DNA of 64,000 nucleotides from Gammaproteobacteria bacterium (GCA_026196575.1 JAPHSX010000038.1:66860-130859); one strand, 5' to 3'. Positions 37,925-50,193 are shown, counted from the first letter of the stretch. Numbers and translations are program-made. Notes: generated from the letters alone by a model not told the origin.

Positions 37925-39063
37925 TGCAGCAGCAACAGCACACTATCCTTGAGGCGCTGCAGCACGCCCCCCTCGGCAACATCGTGCAGGGCGATGAGCG
38001 GGCGCTCCGCCAGCAGCTGTTCCCCAAGGTGGATCTGCACGCTGCCAAAGGGCTGGCCGCGGCTGGCAGGGGCGGTAATCGTCTTGTCGACGTTGAGTGA
38101 GGCGTTGAGCTGCTTGTACTGGCCGCGCGGCACGGTGACGTAGAGTTCGTCCTGCAGTCCGAGCTTGAGCGACTCGCCCTCCCCCTTCCAGATCCGCATC
38201 TCCTTCAGCTCCTGAGCGGCGCCGTAGAGGCGGTGCGTCTCGTAGAACCGGAAGCCGTAGTTGAGCAGTTTCTGGCTCTCCTGGGTGCGTGCCTTCTCGC
38301 TCTTGGTGCCCATTACCACCGAGATCAGGCGCATCTGTTCGCGCATGGCCGAGGCCACCAGACAGTAACCGGCCGCCTCGGTGTGGCCGGTCTTCAGGCC
38401 ATCGACGCTCTCGTCGCGAAACAGCAGCAGGTTGCGGTTGTTCTGCGAGATGCCGTTGTAGGCATAGCTCTTCTCGGCATACCACGCATAGTGACCGGGA
38501 AAGTCGCGAATGATCGCCGCCGCCAGCCGCGCCATATCCTGCGGGGTGGTGTAGTGCTCCGGGTGGGGCAGGCCGGTGCTGTTGGCAAACTGGGTGCCGC
38601 TTAGTCCCAACCGTTTGGCGTGGGCGTTCATCAGCGGCACGAAACTCTCCTCGCTGCCGGCCACATGCTCCGCCAGTGCCACGCTGGCGTCATTGCCCGA
38701 CTGAATGATCAGCCCCTTCAACAGCTGCTCCACCGAGACCGTGGTGCCGACCTCGATAAACATGCGCGAGCCGGGCATGCGCCACGCCTTTTCGCTGACG
38801 CGCACCTTGTCCTCCAGGGTGATGTGGCCGGAGTCGAGCTCATGCGAGACGACGTAGGCGGTCATCATCTTGGTCAGGCTGGCCGGTTCCAGGCGCTGGG
38901 TGGCGTTCTCCTCGGCAATCACCTGGCCACTCTGATAGTCCATCAGCAGATAGCCGGTGGTCGCCAGACTGGGTGGCGAGGGGATGATGGAGGGGGCGGC
39001 GGCCTGGGCGATGGTGACAAGGGCGAGGAGCAGCGCAGCGATGGGTAATTTGATGAAATTCAT
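37921..39063 (-). CDS. dacA: D-alanyl-D-alanine carboxypeptidase (PBP5/6 type)
   Basis: A 380-residue low-molecular-mass penicillin-binding protein that trims the terminal D-Ala of peptidoglycan stem peptides. A signal peptide occupies the first 22 residues (LPIAALLLALVTIAQAA). The active-site motifs are SLTKMM (SxxK), SGNDASV (SxN) and LKTGHTEAAG (KTG). The C-terminal region is the PBP5 beta domain followed by a weak amphipathic anchor (RLKDSVLLLLQ). It lies 103 bases downstream of rlpA, in the cell-shape cluster. Confidence 0.96.
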   Translation of the reverse strand: MNFIKLPIAALLLALVTIAQAAAPSIIPSPPSLATTGYLLMDYQSGQVIAEENATQRLEPASLTKMMTAYVVSHELDSGHITLEDKVRVSEKAWRMPGSRMFIEVGTTVSVEQLLKGLIIQSGNDASVALAEHVAGSEESFVPLMNAHAKRLGLSGTQFANSTGLPHPEHYTTPQDMARLAAAIIRDFPGHYAWYAEKSYAYNGISQNNRNLLLFRDESVDGLKTGHTEAAGYCLVASAMREQMRLISVVMGTKSEKARTQESQKLLNYGFRFYETHRLYGAAQELKEMRIWKGEGESLKLGLQDELYVTVPRGQYKQLNASLNVDKTITAPASRGQPFGSVQIHLGEQLLAERPLIALHDVAEGGVLQRLKDSVLLLLQ

Positions 39064-39166
39064 ACTCTACTTGACGCGATATTGCAGCGTGTTGGTGACA
39101 AGTGGTCGCACATTCTACCGTTTTGCCGGGGGGAAATGAAATGTGGCGCGCTGGCCAACAGCCGGG

Positions 39167-40033
39167 TTAATCGATGACGATACTCGGTACCCCCATCCCC
39201 AGCTCGTTGATGCGTGAGGCGAGGCTGTCGGCCTCCTCAATCGAGACGATGGGGCCGATACGCACCCGGTAGATGTGTTTGCGGTCCACCTCGGTCTGTT
39301 GCACCGCGGCGCGGGTGACGTTGTTCAGTGCCAGCTGCGCCCGCAGCGATTCGGCGTTGTCGGCGCTGATAAAGGAGCCGAGCTGCAGAAAGAGTTGATT
39401 GGCGGCTGGCGCGGTGGATGCGATGGTGGTGGGCGGCGTTGTGTCGACGTCCGCCGTGGCGCTGGTGATGGTCGTCGGCTGACCGGGTTCGATGGCCCGC
39501 AGCTCCACCTTGCCGGTACCGTTCTGGGCGAAGCCGAGCTTGCTGGCGGCGGCGTAGGAGAGGTCGATGATGCGGTTGCCGTGGAACGGGCCGCGATCAT
39601 TGACCCGCACCACCACGCTCTTGCCATTGTCCAGATTGGTCACCTGCAGATAGGAGGGGATGGGCAGGGTTTTGTGGGCGGCGGTCATCGCATACATGTT
39701 GTAGGTCTCGCCGTTGGAGGTCTTGCGGCCGTGAAACTTTTTGCCGTACCAGGAGGCGACGCCGCGCTCGACATAGCCGGTGCTCTGCTGCATTACATGG
39801 TAGCGCTTGCCCAATACCACATAGGTCGGCGGGTTGCCGGCGCGGGTACGCTGCTCATGCCGGGGTACGGCGTCGGGCAGGTGGGAGAAGTCCCGCGGTT
39901 GGCTGGGGCCGGAGTCACGCGGCGCGAGGCTGCAGCCGCCCAGTAATAGTAGCCCTGCCAGAGTGGCCAGTGTCACCAGTGTGACCCGTGTGATCGATCG
40001 CGTGCGGTGGACTCTGCTGATCAGTGACCTCAT
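39167..40033 (-). CDS. rlpA: RlpA septal-ring lytic transglycosylase, lipoprotein
   Basis: A 288-residue outer-membrane lipoprotein. A basic N-terminus and hydrophobic segment lead to the lipobox LGGC (Cys near 34). The double-psi beta-barrel domain has VASWYGKKFHGRKTSNGE (about 92-109) and VVRVNDRGPF with the catalytic-type Asp. A C-terminal SPOR domain (about 210-286) shows LFLQLGSFISADNAE and YRVRIGP. In Pseudomonas RlpA cleaves naked glycan strands at the septum. It lies 4 bases after mltB. Confidence 0.95.
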   Translation of the reverse strand: MRSLISRVHRTRSITRVTLVTLATLAGLLLLGGCSLAPRDSGPSQPRDFSHLPDAVPRHEQRTRAGNPPTYVVLGKRYHVMQQSTGYVERGVASWYGKKFHGRKTSNGETYNMYAMTAAHKTLPIPSYLQVTNLDNGKSVVVRVNDRGPFHGNRIIDLSYAAASKLGFAQNGTGKVELRAIEPGQPTTITSATADVDTTPPTTIASTAPAANQLFLQLGSFISADNAESLRAQLALNNVTRAAVQQTEVDRKHIYRVRIGPIVSIEEADSLASRINELGMGVPSIVID

Positions 40034-40037
40034 CTCT

Positions 40038-41057
40038 CTATCCTGTAACGCGGGCGCTCTTGCGCAGTTCGGCGGCGCGCGAACTCGCTATCGCCTCACT
40101 GAGCTGATGTACCGCCATGGCGTAGAGCGGACTGCGGTTATAGCGGGTGATCACATAAAAGTTGTGCAGCGTGATCCAGTACTCCTTCGCCTCCGCGCTG
40201 CTGTCGAGGGCGAGGAGGGAGACCTCCTGTGCCGTCGTCAGCGGGTGCTGCGGCTCGATCCCCGCTGCCTGTAGCGTGTCGAGCGCGGTAGACGGTTTGA
40301 GCTCGCCGTTAAGGAATGGTTCCATCGCGCTGGCCGTGCCGCGGGCCGGCGTGGTAACCGGCTCATCGGGCCGCCAGTGGTGGCGGTGAAAGTAGTTGGC
40401 GACGCTGCCGATGATGTCGGCGGGGTTCTCCCACAGGTCACGGCGCCCATCCTGGTCAAAGTCGACCGCGTAGTGACGGAAGCTGCTGGGGATGAATTGC
40501 GGCATTCCCATCGCCCCGGCGTAGGAGCCGAGGAAGCTCAGCGGGTCGCGCTGCTCCTCGCGTGCCATCAGCAGAAACTCCTTGATCTGGCCACGGAAGA
40601 AGGGGCTGCGCTGGGGGTATCCGAAGCCGAGGGTGCTCAGGGCATCGAGCACCCGGTAGCTCCCCTTGTGGCGACCGTAGAAGGTCTCCACGCCGATGAT
40701 GGCGACGATGATGTGCGCCGGCACGCCGTACTCCCGCTCGGCGCGCGCCAGCAGTTCGCTGTGCTCCTGCCAGAAGGCGACGCCGCCGCGAATCCGCGCC
40801 TCGGTCAGAAAGATGGGGCGGTAGAGATACCACGGCTTGCTCTCGGCGGGGCGGCTGATGGCCTCGATGATTTTGGGTTGAAACGCCACCTGGCGGAAAA
40901 GCTGTTGCAGCGCCGCCGGTTCGAATTGGTGCTCCTGCGCCATCTCGTCGATCAGCTGCCGCACCTCGGGAAACTGCTCGATGAGATCCTGCGCCACGAG
41001 GGGCGGGGCGCACAGGGCGAGGGGCAAACAGAGCAGGGGGAGAAGCCGTTTCATCAC
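40038..41057 (-). CDS. mltB: Membrane-bound lytic murein transglycosylase B
   Basis: A 339-residue exported transglycosylase with an N-terminal signal peptide ending ALCAPPLVAQ; there is no clear lipobox Cys context. The catalytic Glu is in AIIGVETFYGRHKGSY (about 122). SYAGAMGMPQFIPSSFRHYA and the EF-hand-like FDQDGRRDLWENPADIIGS follow. Two adjacent ATGs (41057, 41054) are possible starts. It is 7 bases after rodA in the envelope operon. Confidence 0.95.
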   Translation of the reverse strand: MMKRLLPLLCLPLALCAPPLVAQDLIEQFPEVRQLIDEMAQEHQFEPAALQQLFRQVAFQPKIIEAISRPAESKPWYLYRPIFLTEARIRGGVAFWQEHSELLARAEREYGVPAHIIVAIIGVETFYGRHKGSYRVLDALSTLGFGYPQRSPFFRGQIKEFLLMAREEQRDPLSFLGSYAGAMGMPQFIPSSFRHYAVDFDQDGRRDLWENPADIIGSVANYFHRHHWRPDEPVTTPARGTASAMEPFLNGELKPSTALDTLQAAGIEPQHPLTTAQEVSLLALDSSAEAKEYWITLHNFYVITRYNRSPLYAMAVHQLSEAIASSRAAELRKSARVTG

Positions 41058-41064
41058 AAAATAT

Positions 41065-42177
41065 TCAATCCTTCAACAACTTGCGGTGGGTGTGGATAGA
41101 CATCAGGATACCGAATCCCGCCATCAGGGTCACCATGGAGCTGCCGCCGAAGCTGATCAGGGGCAGTGGCACGCCAACCACCGGTAGCAGGCCGCTCACC
41201 ATGCCGATATTGACAAAAATATAGATCAAAAAGGTCATGCTGAGCGCCCCGGCCAGCAGACGGCTAAAGCTGTCCTGTGCCTGGGTGGCGATGTAGAGGC
41301 CGCGCAGCACGATAAAGAGGTAGAGCGAGAGCAGCAGCACGATGCCCATAAAGCCGAACTCCTCGCCGAAGACGGCGAAGATGAAGTCGGTGTGGCGCTC
41401 CGGCAGGAACTCCAGGTGTGACTGGGTGCCATTGAGCCACCCCTTGCCGTAGGTGCCCCCGGAGCCGATGGCGATCTTCGATTGAATGATGTGATAACCG
41501 GCCCCCAGTGGGTCGTTCTCCGGGTTGATAAAGGTCAGTACCCGGCGACGCTGATAGTCGTGCATGCCGAAGGTCCAGAGTAGCCAGGAGGCGGGGATCG
41601 CCAGCAGTGCCGCACTGCCAATGACACGCCACTGCAGCCCGGCAAAGAGCAGCACGAAGATGCCGGAGGTGGCGATTAGCAGGGCGGTGCCCAGGTCCGG
41701 CTGTCTGGCGATGAGCAGGGTCGGCACCAGGGCGATGAGGGTGGCGATGGCGAGGTGGCCAAGACGCGGTGGCAGCGGCTTTTCGGCTAGATACCAGGCG
41801 ACCATCATCGGTACCGCCAGCTTCATCAGCTCCGAGGGTTGAAAGCGGATGGAGCCGAGGCGCAGCCAGCGTTGTGCCCCCTTGCCGGTGTCGCCGAACA
41901 GCAGTACCGCCACCAGCATGATGAGGCCGATGGCGAAGATCCAGTGGGTCCAGCGCAGCAGGGTATCGGGGGCGATCTGGGCAAACAGCAGCATCACCCC
42001 GAAGGATACGGCCAGGCGGGTGACCTGGCGCCACAGCTGCGCCTCGTCCTGGCTGACGGCACTAAAGAGGATCACCAGGCCGACCGCCGCCAGCAGCAGC
42101 AGCCCGCCCAGCAGCGGCGGGTCGAGATGCAGGCGGCGAAACAGGCCGTGGCTGGAGGAGACATCACTTAGCAACAT
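41065..42177 (-). CDS. rodA: Rod-shape peptidoglycan glycosyltransferase RodA
   Basis: A 370-residue SEDS-family membrane protein that polymerises glycan strands in the elongasome with PBP2. Ten or so membrane helices are visible. Family signatures include GAQRWLRLGSIRFQPSELMKLAVP (loop with WL and QPSE), RQPDLGTALL and GSGGTYGKGWLNGTQ, plus a C-terminal VPLPLISFGGSSMV. The ATG at 42177 overlaps the mrdA 3' end by 14 bases, so the pair is coupled. Confidence 0.97.
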   Translation of the reverse strand: MLLSDVSSSHGLFRRLHLDPPLLGGLLLLAAVGLVILFSAVSQDEAQLWRQVTRLAVSFGVMLLFAQIAPDTLLRWTHWIFAIGLIMLVAVLLFGDTGKGAQRWLRLGSIRFQPSELMKLAVPMMVAWYLAEKPLPPRLGHLAIATLIALVPTLLIARQPDLGTALLIATSGIFVLLFAGLQWRVIGSAALLAIPASWLLWTFGMHDYQRRRVLTFINPENDPLGAGYHIIQSKIAIGSGGTYGKGWLNGTQSHLEFLPERHTDFIFAVFGEEFGFMGIVLLLSLYLFIVLRGLYIATQAQDSFSRLLAGALSMTFLIYIFVNIGMVSGLLPVVGVPLPLISFGGSSMVTLMAGFGILMSIHTHRKLLKD

Positions 42178-44047
42178 CGGTTTTTCTCTCCTCGGTGACC
42201 GGGTTGTCCTGCAGGTAGCGATCAATTACCTGACGGGCGATGGGGGCCGCCACCGCACCGCCGCTGCCGCCATTCTCCACAATCAGTGCCACCGCGATGC
42301 GCGGTTTATCCACCGGGGCGAAGGCGATGAAGAGGGCATGGTCGCGCAGCCGCTTGGCCAGCTCCTCGGCCTCGTATTCGGCATCCTGGCCGAGGGTGAA
42401 GACCTGCGAGGTGCCGGTCTTGCCCGCCATCTGATAGCCGAGACCGTGGCTGATGCCGCGTGCGGTGCCATTGGGGTCGTGCACCACCTTGGCCATGGCA
42501 CGCTCGATGCGCCACCAGTTGCCCTCGTCAACGACAGGCAGCTGGGCCAGGAGGGTGGGCGGCAGGGGGGTGCGCTGTTCGCTACCAGGCTCTTCGATCT
42601 CGCGCACCACCAGCGGGCGCATGTGCCTGCCGCGCAGCGCGAGGGTGGCGGTGGCGCTACCTAGCTGCAGCGGGGTGGCGAGGTTAAATCCCTGGCCGAT
42701 GCTGGTGATCAGGGTCTCGCCGGGGAACCACGGCTCCTTGCGCACCCGCCGCTTCCACTCGCGGCTGGGGAGCAGGCCGCTGGCCTCGCCGCCGAGGTCG
42801 CTGCCGGTCTTTGCGCCGAAGCCGAACTGTGCCAGAAAGGTGGAGATCTGGTCGATGCCCAGTTTCAGAGAGAGTTCGTAGAAGAAGACGTCGCACGACT
42901 CGACGATGGCGCGGGTGAGGCCGATCTCGCCGTGCCCGATCTTCTTCCAGTCGCGGTAGCGGTGGTCGTCGTTCTTCAGACTGAACCACCCCTTGCAGCT
43001 GACCGAGTCGAGGGTGGTGATCTGATTGAGCTCCAGTCCCGCCAGACCGATGAACGGTTTGATGGTGGAGCCGGGCGGGTACTGACCGCGCAGGGCGCGG
43101 TTAAACAGCGGCTGGTCGCGGTCGGTGCTGAGCTTCTCGTAGGTGCTGAGCGGCACGCCATTGACGAAGATGTTGGGGTCATAGCCGGGCACGCTGACCA
43201 GGCTGAGAATGGCCCCACTCTGCGGCTCGATCGCCACCAGCGCGCCGCGCTCCTCGCCGAAGGCCTGGTGCGCCACCCGTTGCAGGGCGGTATCGATGTT
43301 CAGGTAGAGGTTTTTTCCCGGCCGGGGCGGGGTGCGCTCCAGTATCCGCTGTACCCGCCCACGGGCATTGGTCTCCACCTGCTGGTGGCCGATCTCGCCG
43401 TGCAGCAGCCCCTCATAGCTCCTCTCCACCCCGATCTTGCCGACGTAGTGGGTGGCGGCATAGTTGGTGGGGTCGAGGCTGGTCAGCTCGTTTTCGTTGA
43501 TGCGCCCCACATAGCCGACGGTGTGGGCGGTCAGTTCGCCCTGCGGGTAGTGGCGGGTGAGGCTGGAGTTGATCTCCACCCCGGGAAGGCGGTGGAGGTT
43601 GACCGCGATGAGCGCCACCTCTTTGTCGTCGAGGCGAAAGCGCAGCGGTACCGCCTCAAAGCGGCGGCGCCGCTGCAGCTCGCGCCGGAAGCGATTTAGG
43701 TCATCCTCCTCGACCTGGATCAGTTTGCCGATCTCCTCCAGGGTCCACTCCATCTCCTCTACCCGTTCGCGTACCAGTTCCAGGCTGTAGGTGGGGATGT
43801 TTTGCGCCAGGATCACGCCGTTGCGGTCGTAGATGAGGCCACGGGTGGGGGCGAGAGGCTGCACGCTGACCCGGTTGTTGGTGGAGAGGGTGATGTAGTG
43901 GTCGTGCTGCAGTCGCTGCAGGTAGAAGAGGCGGCCGAGCAGGATCAGCAACAGCAGCAGGGTGAGCAGCAGGGCGATGATGGCACGAACCTGAAACAGC
44001 TGGCGCTCCCGGCTCGGGTTTTTCAGTAAGGTGACCCGCCGTCTCAC
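42164..44047 (-). CDS. mrdA: Penicillin-binding protein 2 (transpeptidase)
   Basis: A 627-residue class B PBP and partner of RodA in cell elongation. One membrane anchor lies at about 22-45. The pedestal domain has the sequence LAPTRGLIYDRNGVILAQNIP. The transpeptidase motifs are GSTIKPF (SxxK, about 303), SCDVFFYELS (SxC/SxN position) and GKTGTSQV (KTG, about 512). Length is typical. It lies one base after mreD's stop in a continuous mreB-to-lipB gene string. Confidence 0.97.
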   Translation of the reverse strand: MRRRVTLLKNPSRERQLFQVRAIIALLLTLLLLLILLGRLFYLQRLQHDHYITLSTNNRVSVQPLAPTRGLIYDRNGVILAQNIPTYSLELVRERVEEMEWTLEEIGKLIQVEEDDLNRFRRELQRRRRFEAVPLRFRLDDKEVALIAVNLHRLPGVEINSSLTRHYPQGELTAHTVGYVGRINENELTSLDPTNYAATHYVGKIGVERSYEGLLHGEIGHQQVETNARGRVQRILERTPPRPGKNLYLNIDTALQRVAHQAFGEERGALVAIEPQSGAILSLVSVPGYDPNIFVNGVPLSTYEKLSTDRDQPLFNRALRGQYPPGSTIKPFIGLAGLELNQITTLDSVSCKGWFSLKNDDHRYRDWKKIGHGEIGLTRAIVESCDVFFYELSLKLGIDQISTFLAQFGFGAKTGSDLGGEASGLLPSREWKRRVRKEPWFPGETLITSIGQGFNLATPLQLGSATATLALRGRHMRPLVVREIEEPGSEQRTPLPPTLLAQLPVVDEGNWWRIERAMAKVVHDPNGTARGISHGLGYQMAGKTGTSQVFTLGQDAEYEAEELAKRLRDHALFIAFAPVDKPRIAVALIVENGGSGGAVAAPIARQVIDRYLQDNPVTEERKTDVAK

Positions 44048-44048
44048 A

Positions 44049-44540
44049 CTAACGCACCCTGTAGTGGCGACGCAGATCCCGCAATATCACGAACAGCCAG
44101 GGCCACAACAGCATGGTGGTGAGTGAAGGGATCCAGTAGCGCAGACTGTCGGGGGATTCGCCAAGAAAGCCCTTAATCCAGATCACCTGCAGCTGCTGGA
44201 ACAGCACCAGCAGCAGCACCACCAGCGCCTGTTGACCCATCGGATAGACGCGCAGGCGCTGATGCAGGGTGAGGGTGAAGTAGGCGATGAGCGCCAGTGC
44301 CATGGCGTACTGCCCCAGCACCGCGCCATGCACCACGTCAAGAAAGAGTCCGGCCAGCCAGCCGCTGCCGACCCCCACCCGTTCGGGCAGTGCCATGCAC
44401 CAGTAGATCAGCACTATCGTCACCCACTCGGGGCGCAGATAGGTGGCCCACTCCGGTAGCGGGATCAGGGTCAGCATCAGGGCGGTGACAAAGCTCAGAA
44501 AGATCACCCAGCCCCCCCGGTGTTGCGCCGACCGCATCAC
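44049..44540 (-). CDS. mreD: Rod-shape determining protein MreD
   Basis: A 163-residue inner-membrane protein with five to six hydrophobic helices (VIFLSFVTALMLTLIPLP; WVTIVLIYWCMALPERVGVG; GWLAGLFLDVVHGAVLGQYA). The LPERVGVG and L-x-G-L-x-x-D-x-x-x-G motifs are typical of the family. It works with MreC and MreB in the elongasome. Its start overlaps the mreC stop by 4 bp (ATGA). Confidence 0.95.
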   Translation of the reverse strand: MMRSAQHRGGWVIFLSFVTALMLTLIPLPEWATYLRPEWVTIVLIYWCMALPERVGVGSGWLAGLFLDVVHGAVLGQYAMALALIAYFTLTLHQRLRVYPMGQQALVVLLLVLFQQLQVIWIKGFLGESPDSLRYWIPSLTTMLLWPWLFVILRDLRRHYRVR

Positions 44541-45373
44541 TCTTCACCCTCCTCGGCGGCGGGCCACACCAGCAGCACCTCCCGGGTCTGTTTGAGCTGG
44601 GCCAGCGGGGTGGCGCGCACGGTGGCGAAGGGCTCGGTGGGGTTGCGTTCAATCCGGCTTACCCGGGCCACCGGATAGCCGGGGGGAAAGCGCAGCCCCA
44701 GCCCGGAGGTGACCAGCAGGTCGCCCACCTCGATGTCGCTGTTGTTGGGCAGGTGGGGGATGTCGAGCTCTTCGCTGCTGGCGGTACCCACCGCCAGGGC
44801 GCGCAGCCCGTTGCGGTTTACCTGCACCGGCACCGCATGGCTGGGGTCGGTAATGAGGATGGCGCTGCTGGAGAGGGGGGAGACATGCACCACCTGCCCC
44901 AGCACCCCATGGGCATCGAGCAGCGGATGGCCGACAAAGACGCCATCGCTGCTCCCCTTGTTGAGCAGCACCAGCTGACGGAAGGGGTCGAAGTCGACCC
45001 GCAGCAGTTCGGCGATCAGCACCCGCTCCCACTGGCGACTGGAGGACTGCAACAGGGAGCGCAGGCGCTGGTTCTCGCTCTCCAGCGCCTCGAACTTCTG
45101 CAGCTTGAACTGCAGCGTTAGCTGCTGCTCCCGCAAGGTGCTGTTCTGCTCAAGCAGGGCGTGGCGGCTGGCGAGATTCTCGCTGGCCCAGCCGCCGATG
45201 GCAAAGGGGAGGTCGACCAGGTATTGCAACGGGTAGACCACCACCGCGAGGGTGGCGCGGATCCCTTCGAGGTGGTGCTGGCGGTGGTCCAGGGTCATCA
45301 GGGAGAGGGAGGCGAGTACCAGCAGGGCGGCGCGAAGGGTGATCGATGGCCCCTGGGCAAACAGCAGTTTAAT
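44537..45373 (-). CDS. mreC: Rod-shape determining protein MreC, apparent ATT start
   Basis: A bitopic periplasmic scaffold of the elongasome, 278 residues if translation starts at ATT 45373. The first ATG (45298) would remove the N-terminal membrane segment. Reading from the ATT gives I/M-KLLFAQGPSITLRAALLVL, which matches the conserved MreC N-terminus. A GGAGG lies eight bases upstream, and an in-frame TAG two codons before the ATT excludes a longer start. The rest is normal: coiled coil (about 70-105), then the beta domain with VLLNKGSSDGVFVGHPLLDAHG and VGDLLVTSGLGLRFPPGYPV. ATT starts are known for infC and pcnB in E. coli. A base-calling error in an ATG remains possible. Confidence 0.93.
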   Translation of the reverse strand: MKLLFAQGPSITLRAALLVLASLSLMTLDHRQHHLEGIRATLAVVVYPLQYLVDLPFAIGGWASENLASRHALLEQNSTLREQQLTLQFKLQKFEALESENQRLRSLLQSSSRQWERVLIAELLRVDFDPFRQLVLLNKGSSDGVFVGHPLLDAHGVLGQVVHVSPLSSSAILITDPSHAVPVQVNRNGLRALAVGTASSEELDIPHLPNNSDIEVGDLLVTSGLGLRFPPGYPVARVSRIERNPTEPFATVRATPLAQLKQTREVLLVWPAAEEGEE

Positions 45374-45450
45374 GGTCTACTCCTCCCCAGGAATGCTGGA
45401 TGGTTCTTGCGGATTGCGCCCACGGCGGGCGGGCTCCGCGTGGTTCATGC

Positions 45451-46644
<1,194 letters not shown>

Positions 46645-46651
46645 TCACCCT

Positions 46652-46939
46652 ATGGCACTGGACAAAAGTGATGTCGAGAGCATCGCGCACCTGGCGCGGC
46701 TCGCCATCGGCGAGGCGGATGTCCCCGCCTATGCTGAAAACCTGTCGAATATCCTCACCCTGGTGGAGCAGATGAGCAGCGTCGACACCCGGGGGGTGGC
46801 CCCCATGGCCCACCCCTTCGAGATGGTGCAGCGCCTGCGCGAGGATGTGGTGAGCGAGGAGAACCAGCGCGAGCACCTGCAACAGCACGCCCCGGCGGTG
46901 CAGGATGGCCTCTTTCTGGTGCCGAAGGTTATTGAATGA
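46652..46939 (+). CDS. gatC: Glu-tRNA(Gln)/Asp-tRNA(Asn) amidotransferase subunit C
   Basis: A 95-residue subunit that stabilises GatA in the GatCAB amidotransferase. The N-terminal [21 protein letters not shown] and the central [15 protein letters not shown] are family signatures. GGAG lies eight bases before the ATG. It is the first gene of gatCAB and is divergent from mreB. Confidence 0.96.
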   Translation: MALDKSDVESIAHLARLAIGEADVPAYAENLSNILTLVEQMSSVDTRGVAPMAHPFEMVQRLREDVVSEENQREHLQQHAPAVQDGLFLVPKVIE

Positions 46940-46989
46940 ATTTTTTGCCGCGATTGGCGGCAAACGCACTCTGCTGAAGGGAACCCCCC

Positions 46990-48444
46990 ATGCATACCAA
47001 AACCATTGCCGAGCTGGCAGCTGGCCTCAAGGCCGGCGAGTTTACCAGTGAGGAGCTGACGAAGGCCTTTCTTGAGCGCATCAAGGCGCACGATGGTCGG
47101 CTCAACAGCTACATCACCGTCACCGGGGAGCTGGCGCTGGCGCAGGCGCGTGCCGCCGATGCGCGTATCGCCGCCGGCACCGCCGGACCGCTGACCGGCG
47201 TGCCTATCGCCCATAAGGATATCTTCTGCACCGATGGTGTGCGCACCTCCTGCGCCTCGCGGATGCTCGACCCCTTTATCGCCCCCTACGATGCCACCGT
47301 GGTGCGCCGCTTCAAGGAGGCGGGGGTGGTGATGCTGGGCAAGACCAACATGGATGAGTTCGCCATGGGCTCCTCCAATGAGACCAGTTTCTATGGCCCG
47401 GTGAAAAATCCCTGGGATCTGAAGGCGGTGCCGGGCGGCTCCTCCGGCGGTTCGGCCGCGGCGGTAGCGGCGCGTCTCGCCCCCGGCGCCACCGGTACCG
47501 ATACCGGCGGCTCCATCCGCCAGCCGGCGGCGCTCTGCGGCATCACCGGCCTCAAGCCGACCTACGGGCGGGTCTCGCGCTACGGCATGATCGCCTTCGC
47601 CTCCTCGCTGGATCAGGCAGGCCCGATGGCGCGCACCGCCGAGGATTGTGCCCTGCTGCTCGGTGTGATGGCCGGTTTTGACGAGCGCGACTCCACCTCG
47701 GTGGAGCGTGATGTCCCCGACTACAGTGCCGGGCTCAATAACGACCTCAAGGGGCTGAAGATCGGCCTGCCGAAGGAGTACTTTGGCGAGGGGCTGGAGG
47801 CAGCGGTGGCGAGCACCATCGAGGCGGCTATCGAGGAGTACAAAAAACTCGGTGCCGAGGTGGTAGCGATCTCCCTGCCCAACACCCATCTTGCCGTCCC
47901 CACCTACTACGTGGTGGCCCCCGCCGAGTGCTCCTCCAACCTATCGCGTATGGACGGGGTGCGTTTCGGCCACCGTTGCGAGAACCCGAAGGATCTGGAA
48001 GACCTCTACAAGCGCTCCCGTGGCGAGGGCTTCGGCGCCGAGGTGAAGCGGCGCATCATGGTCGGCACCTACGCCCTCTCCTCCGGTTACTACGACGCCT
48101 ACTACCTTAAGGCACAGCAGTTGCGCCAGCTCATCTCCAATGATTTTAAAAAGGCCTTCGAGCAGGTCGACGTGATCATGGGGCCGACCACGCCGACCCC
48201 CGCCTTCAACCTGGGCGAGAAGGCGGACGACCCGGTGGCGATGTACCTGGCCGATATCTACACCATCGCGGTGAATCTGGCGGGACTGCCCGGGATGTCG
48301 GTGCCGGCCGGGCTGGTGAATGGACGTCCTGTGGGGCTGCAGATTATCGGCAACTATTTTGACGAGGCGCGGCTGCTCAACGTGGCGCACAAATATCAGC
48401 AGGCGACCGACTGGCACAGCCGTGACCCGGAAGGTTTCAACTAA
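46990..48444 (+). CDS. gatA: Glu-tRNA(Gln)/Asp-tRNA(Asn) amidotransferase subunit A
   Basis: A 484-residue amidase-signature enzyme that releases ammonia from glutamine for transamidation. The Ser-cisSer-Lys triad lies in [12 protein letters not shown] (Lys, about 76), [15 protein letters not shown] (cis-Ser) and [16 protein letters not shown] (nucleophilic Ser, about 175). Length is normal. The gatC-gatA gap is 50 bases. A 134-base palindromic repeat separates it from gatB. Confidence 0.98.
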   Translation: MHTKTIAELAAGLKAGEFTSEELTKAFLERIKAHDGRLNSYITVTGELALAQARAADARIAAGTAGPLTGVPIAHKDIFCTDGVRTSCASRMLDPFIAPYDATVVRRFKEAGVVMLGKTNMDEFAMGSSNETSFYGPVKNPWDLKAVPGGSSGGSAAAVAARLAPGATGTDTGGSIRQPAALCGITGLKPTYGRVSRYGMIAFASSLDQAGPMARTAEDCALLLGVMAGFDERDSTSVERDVPDYSAGLNNDLKGLKIGLPKEYFGEGLEAAVASTIEAAIEEYKKLGAEVVAISLPNTHLAVPTYYVVAPAECSSNLSRMDGVRFGHRCENPKDLEDLYKRSRGEGFGAEVKRRIMVGTYALSSGYYDAYYLKAQQLRQLISNDFKKAFEQVDVIMGPTTPTPAFNLGEKADDPVAMYLADIYTIAVNLAGLPGMSVPAGLVNGRPVGLQIIGNYFDEARLLNVAHKYQQATDWHSRDPEGFN

Positions 48445-48454
48445 ATTAAATATC

Positions 48455-48588
48455 CACCGCAAAGGCGCAAAGTACGCAAAGGTTGTGAATGCGAAATAAC
48501 AGAGATTCAGTGAGCCATCTGCCCAATGCCTCTGCGGATGAGCAAAACACTTCAATTATTTCTTTGCGCTCTTCGCGCCTTTGCGGTG
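48455..48588. repeat. Palindromic intergenic repeat, copy between gatA and gatB
   Basis: Arms 48455-48482 and 48561-48588 are inverted repeats matching at about 24 of 28 positions, based on CACCGCAAAGGCG. They resemble the 30-bp arms inside the MITE at 9338-9476 and the copy at 50068-50193. No flanking terminal repeats or target duplication were found for this copy. Confidence 0.65.
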
Positions 48589-48604
48589 AATAAGGGGTTT
48601 TAAA

Positions 48605-50059
<1,455 letters not shown>

Positions 50060-50067
50060 AAACCATT

Positions 50068-50193
50068 CACCGCGAAGGACGCGAAGGAGCGCAAGCAAAC
50101 CTGGTAAGGGTGCTCGCCTCAAACCAACTGGATGTTGGCTTTGAGGGATTATACTTTTCGAGTTACTTCGCGTTCCTTTGCGACCTTTGCGGT
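50068..50193. repeat. Palindromic intergenic repeat, copy between gatB and hslO
   Basis: Arms starting at 50068 (CACCGCGAAGGACGCGAAGG) and ending at 50193 are imperfect inverted repeats of about 28 bp, related to the copies at 48455 and within the MITE. The spacer differs in sequence from the other copies. It lies just after the gatB stop, so it may also act as a terminator-like structure. Confidence 0.6.
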
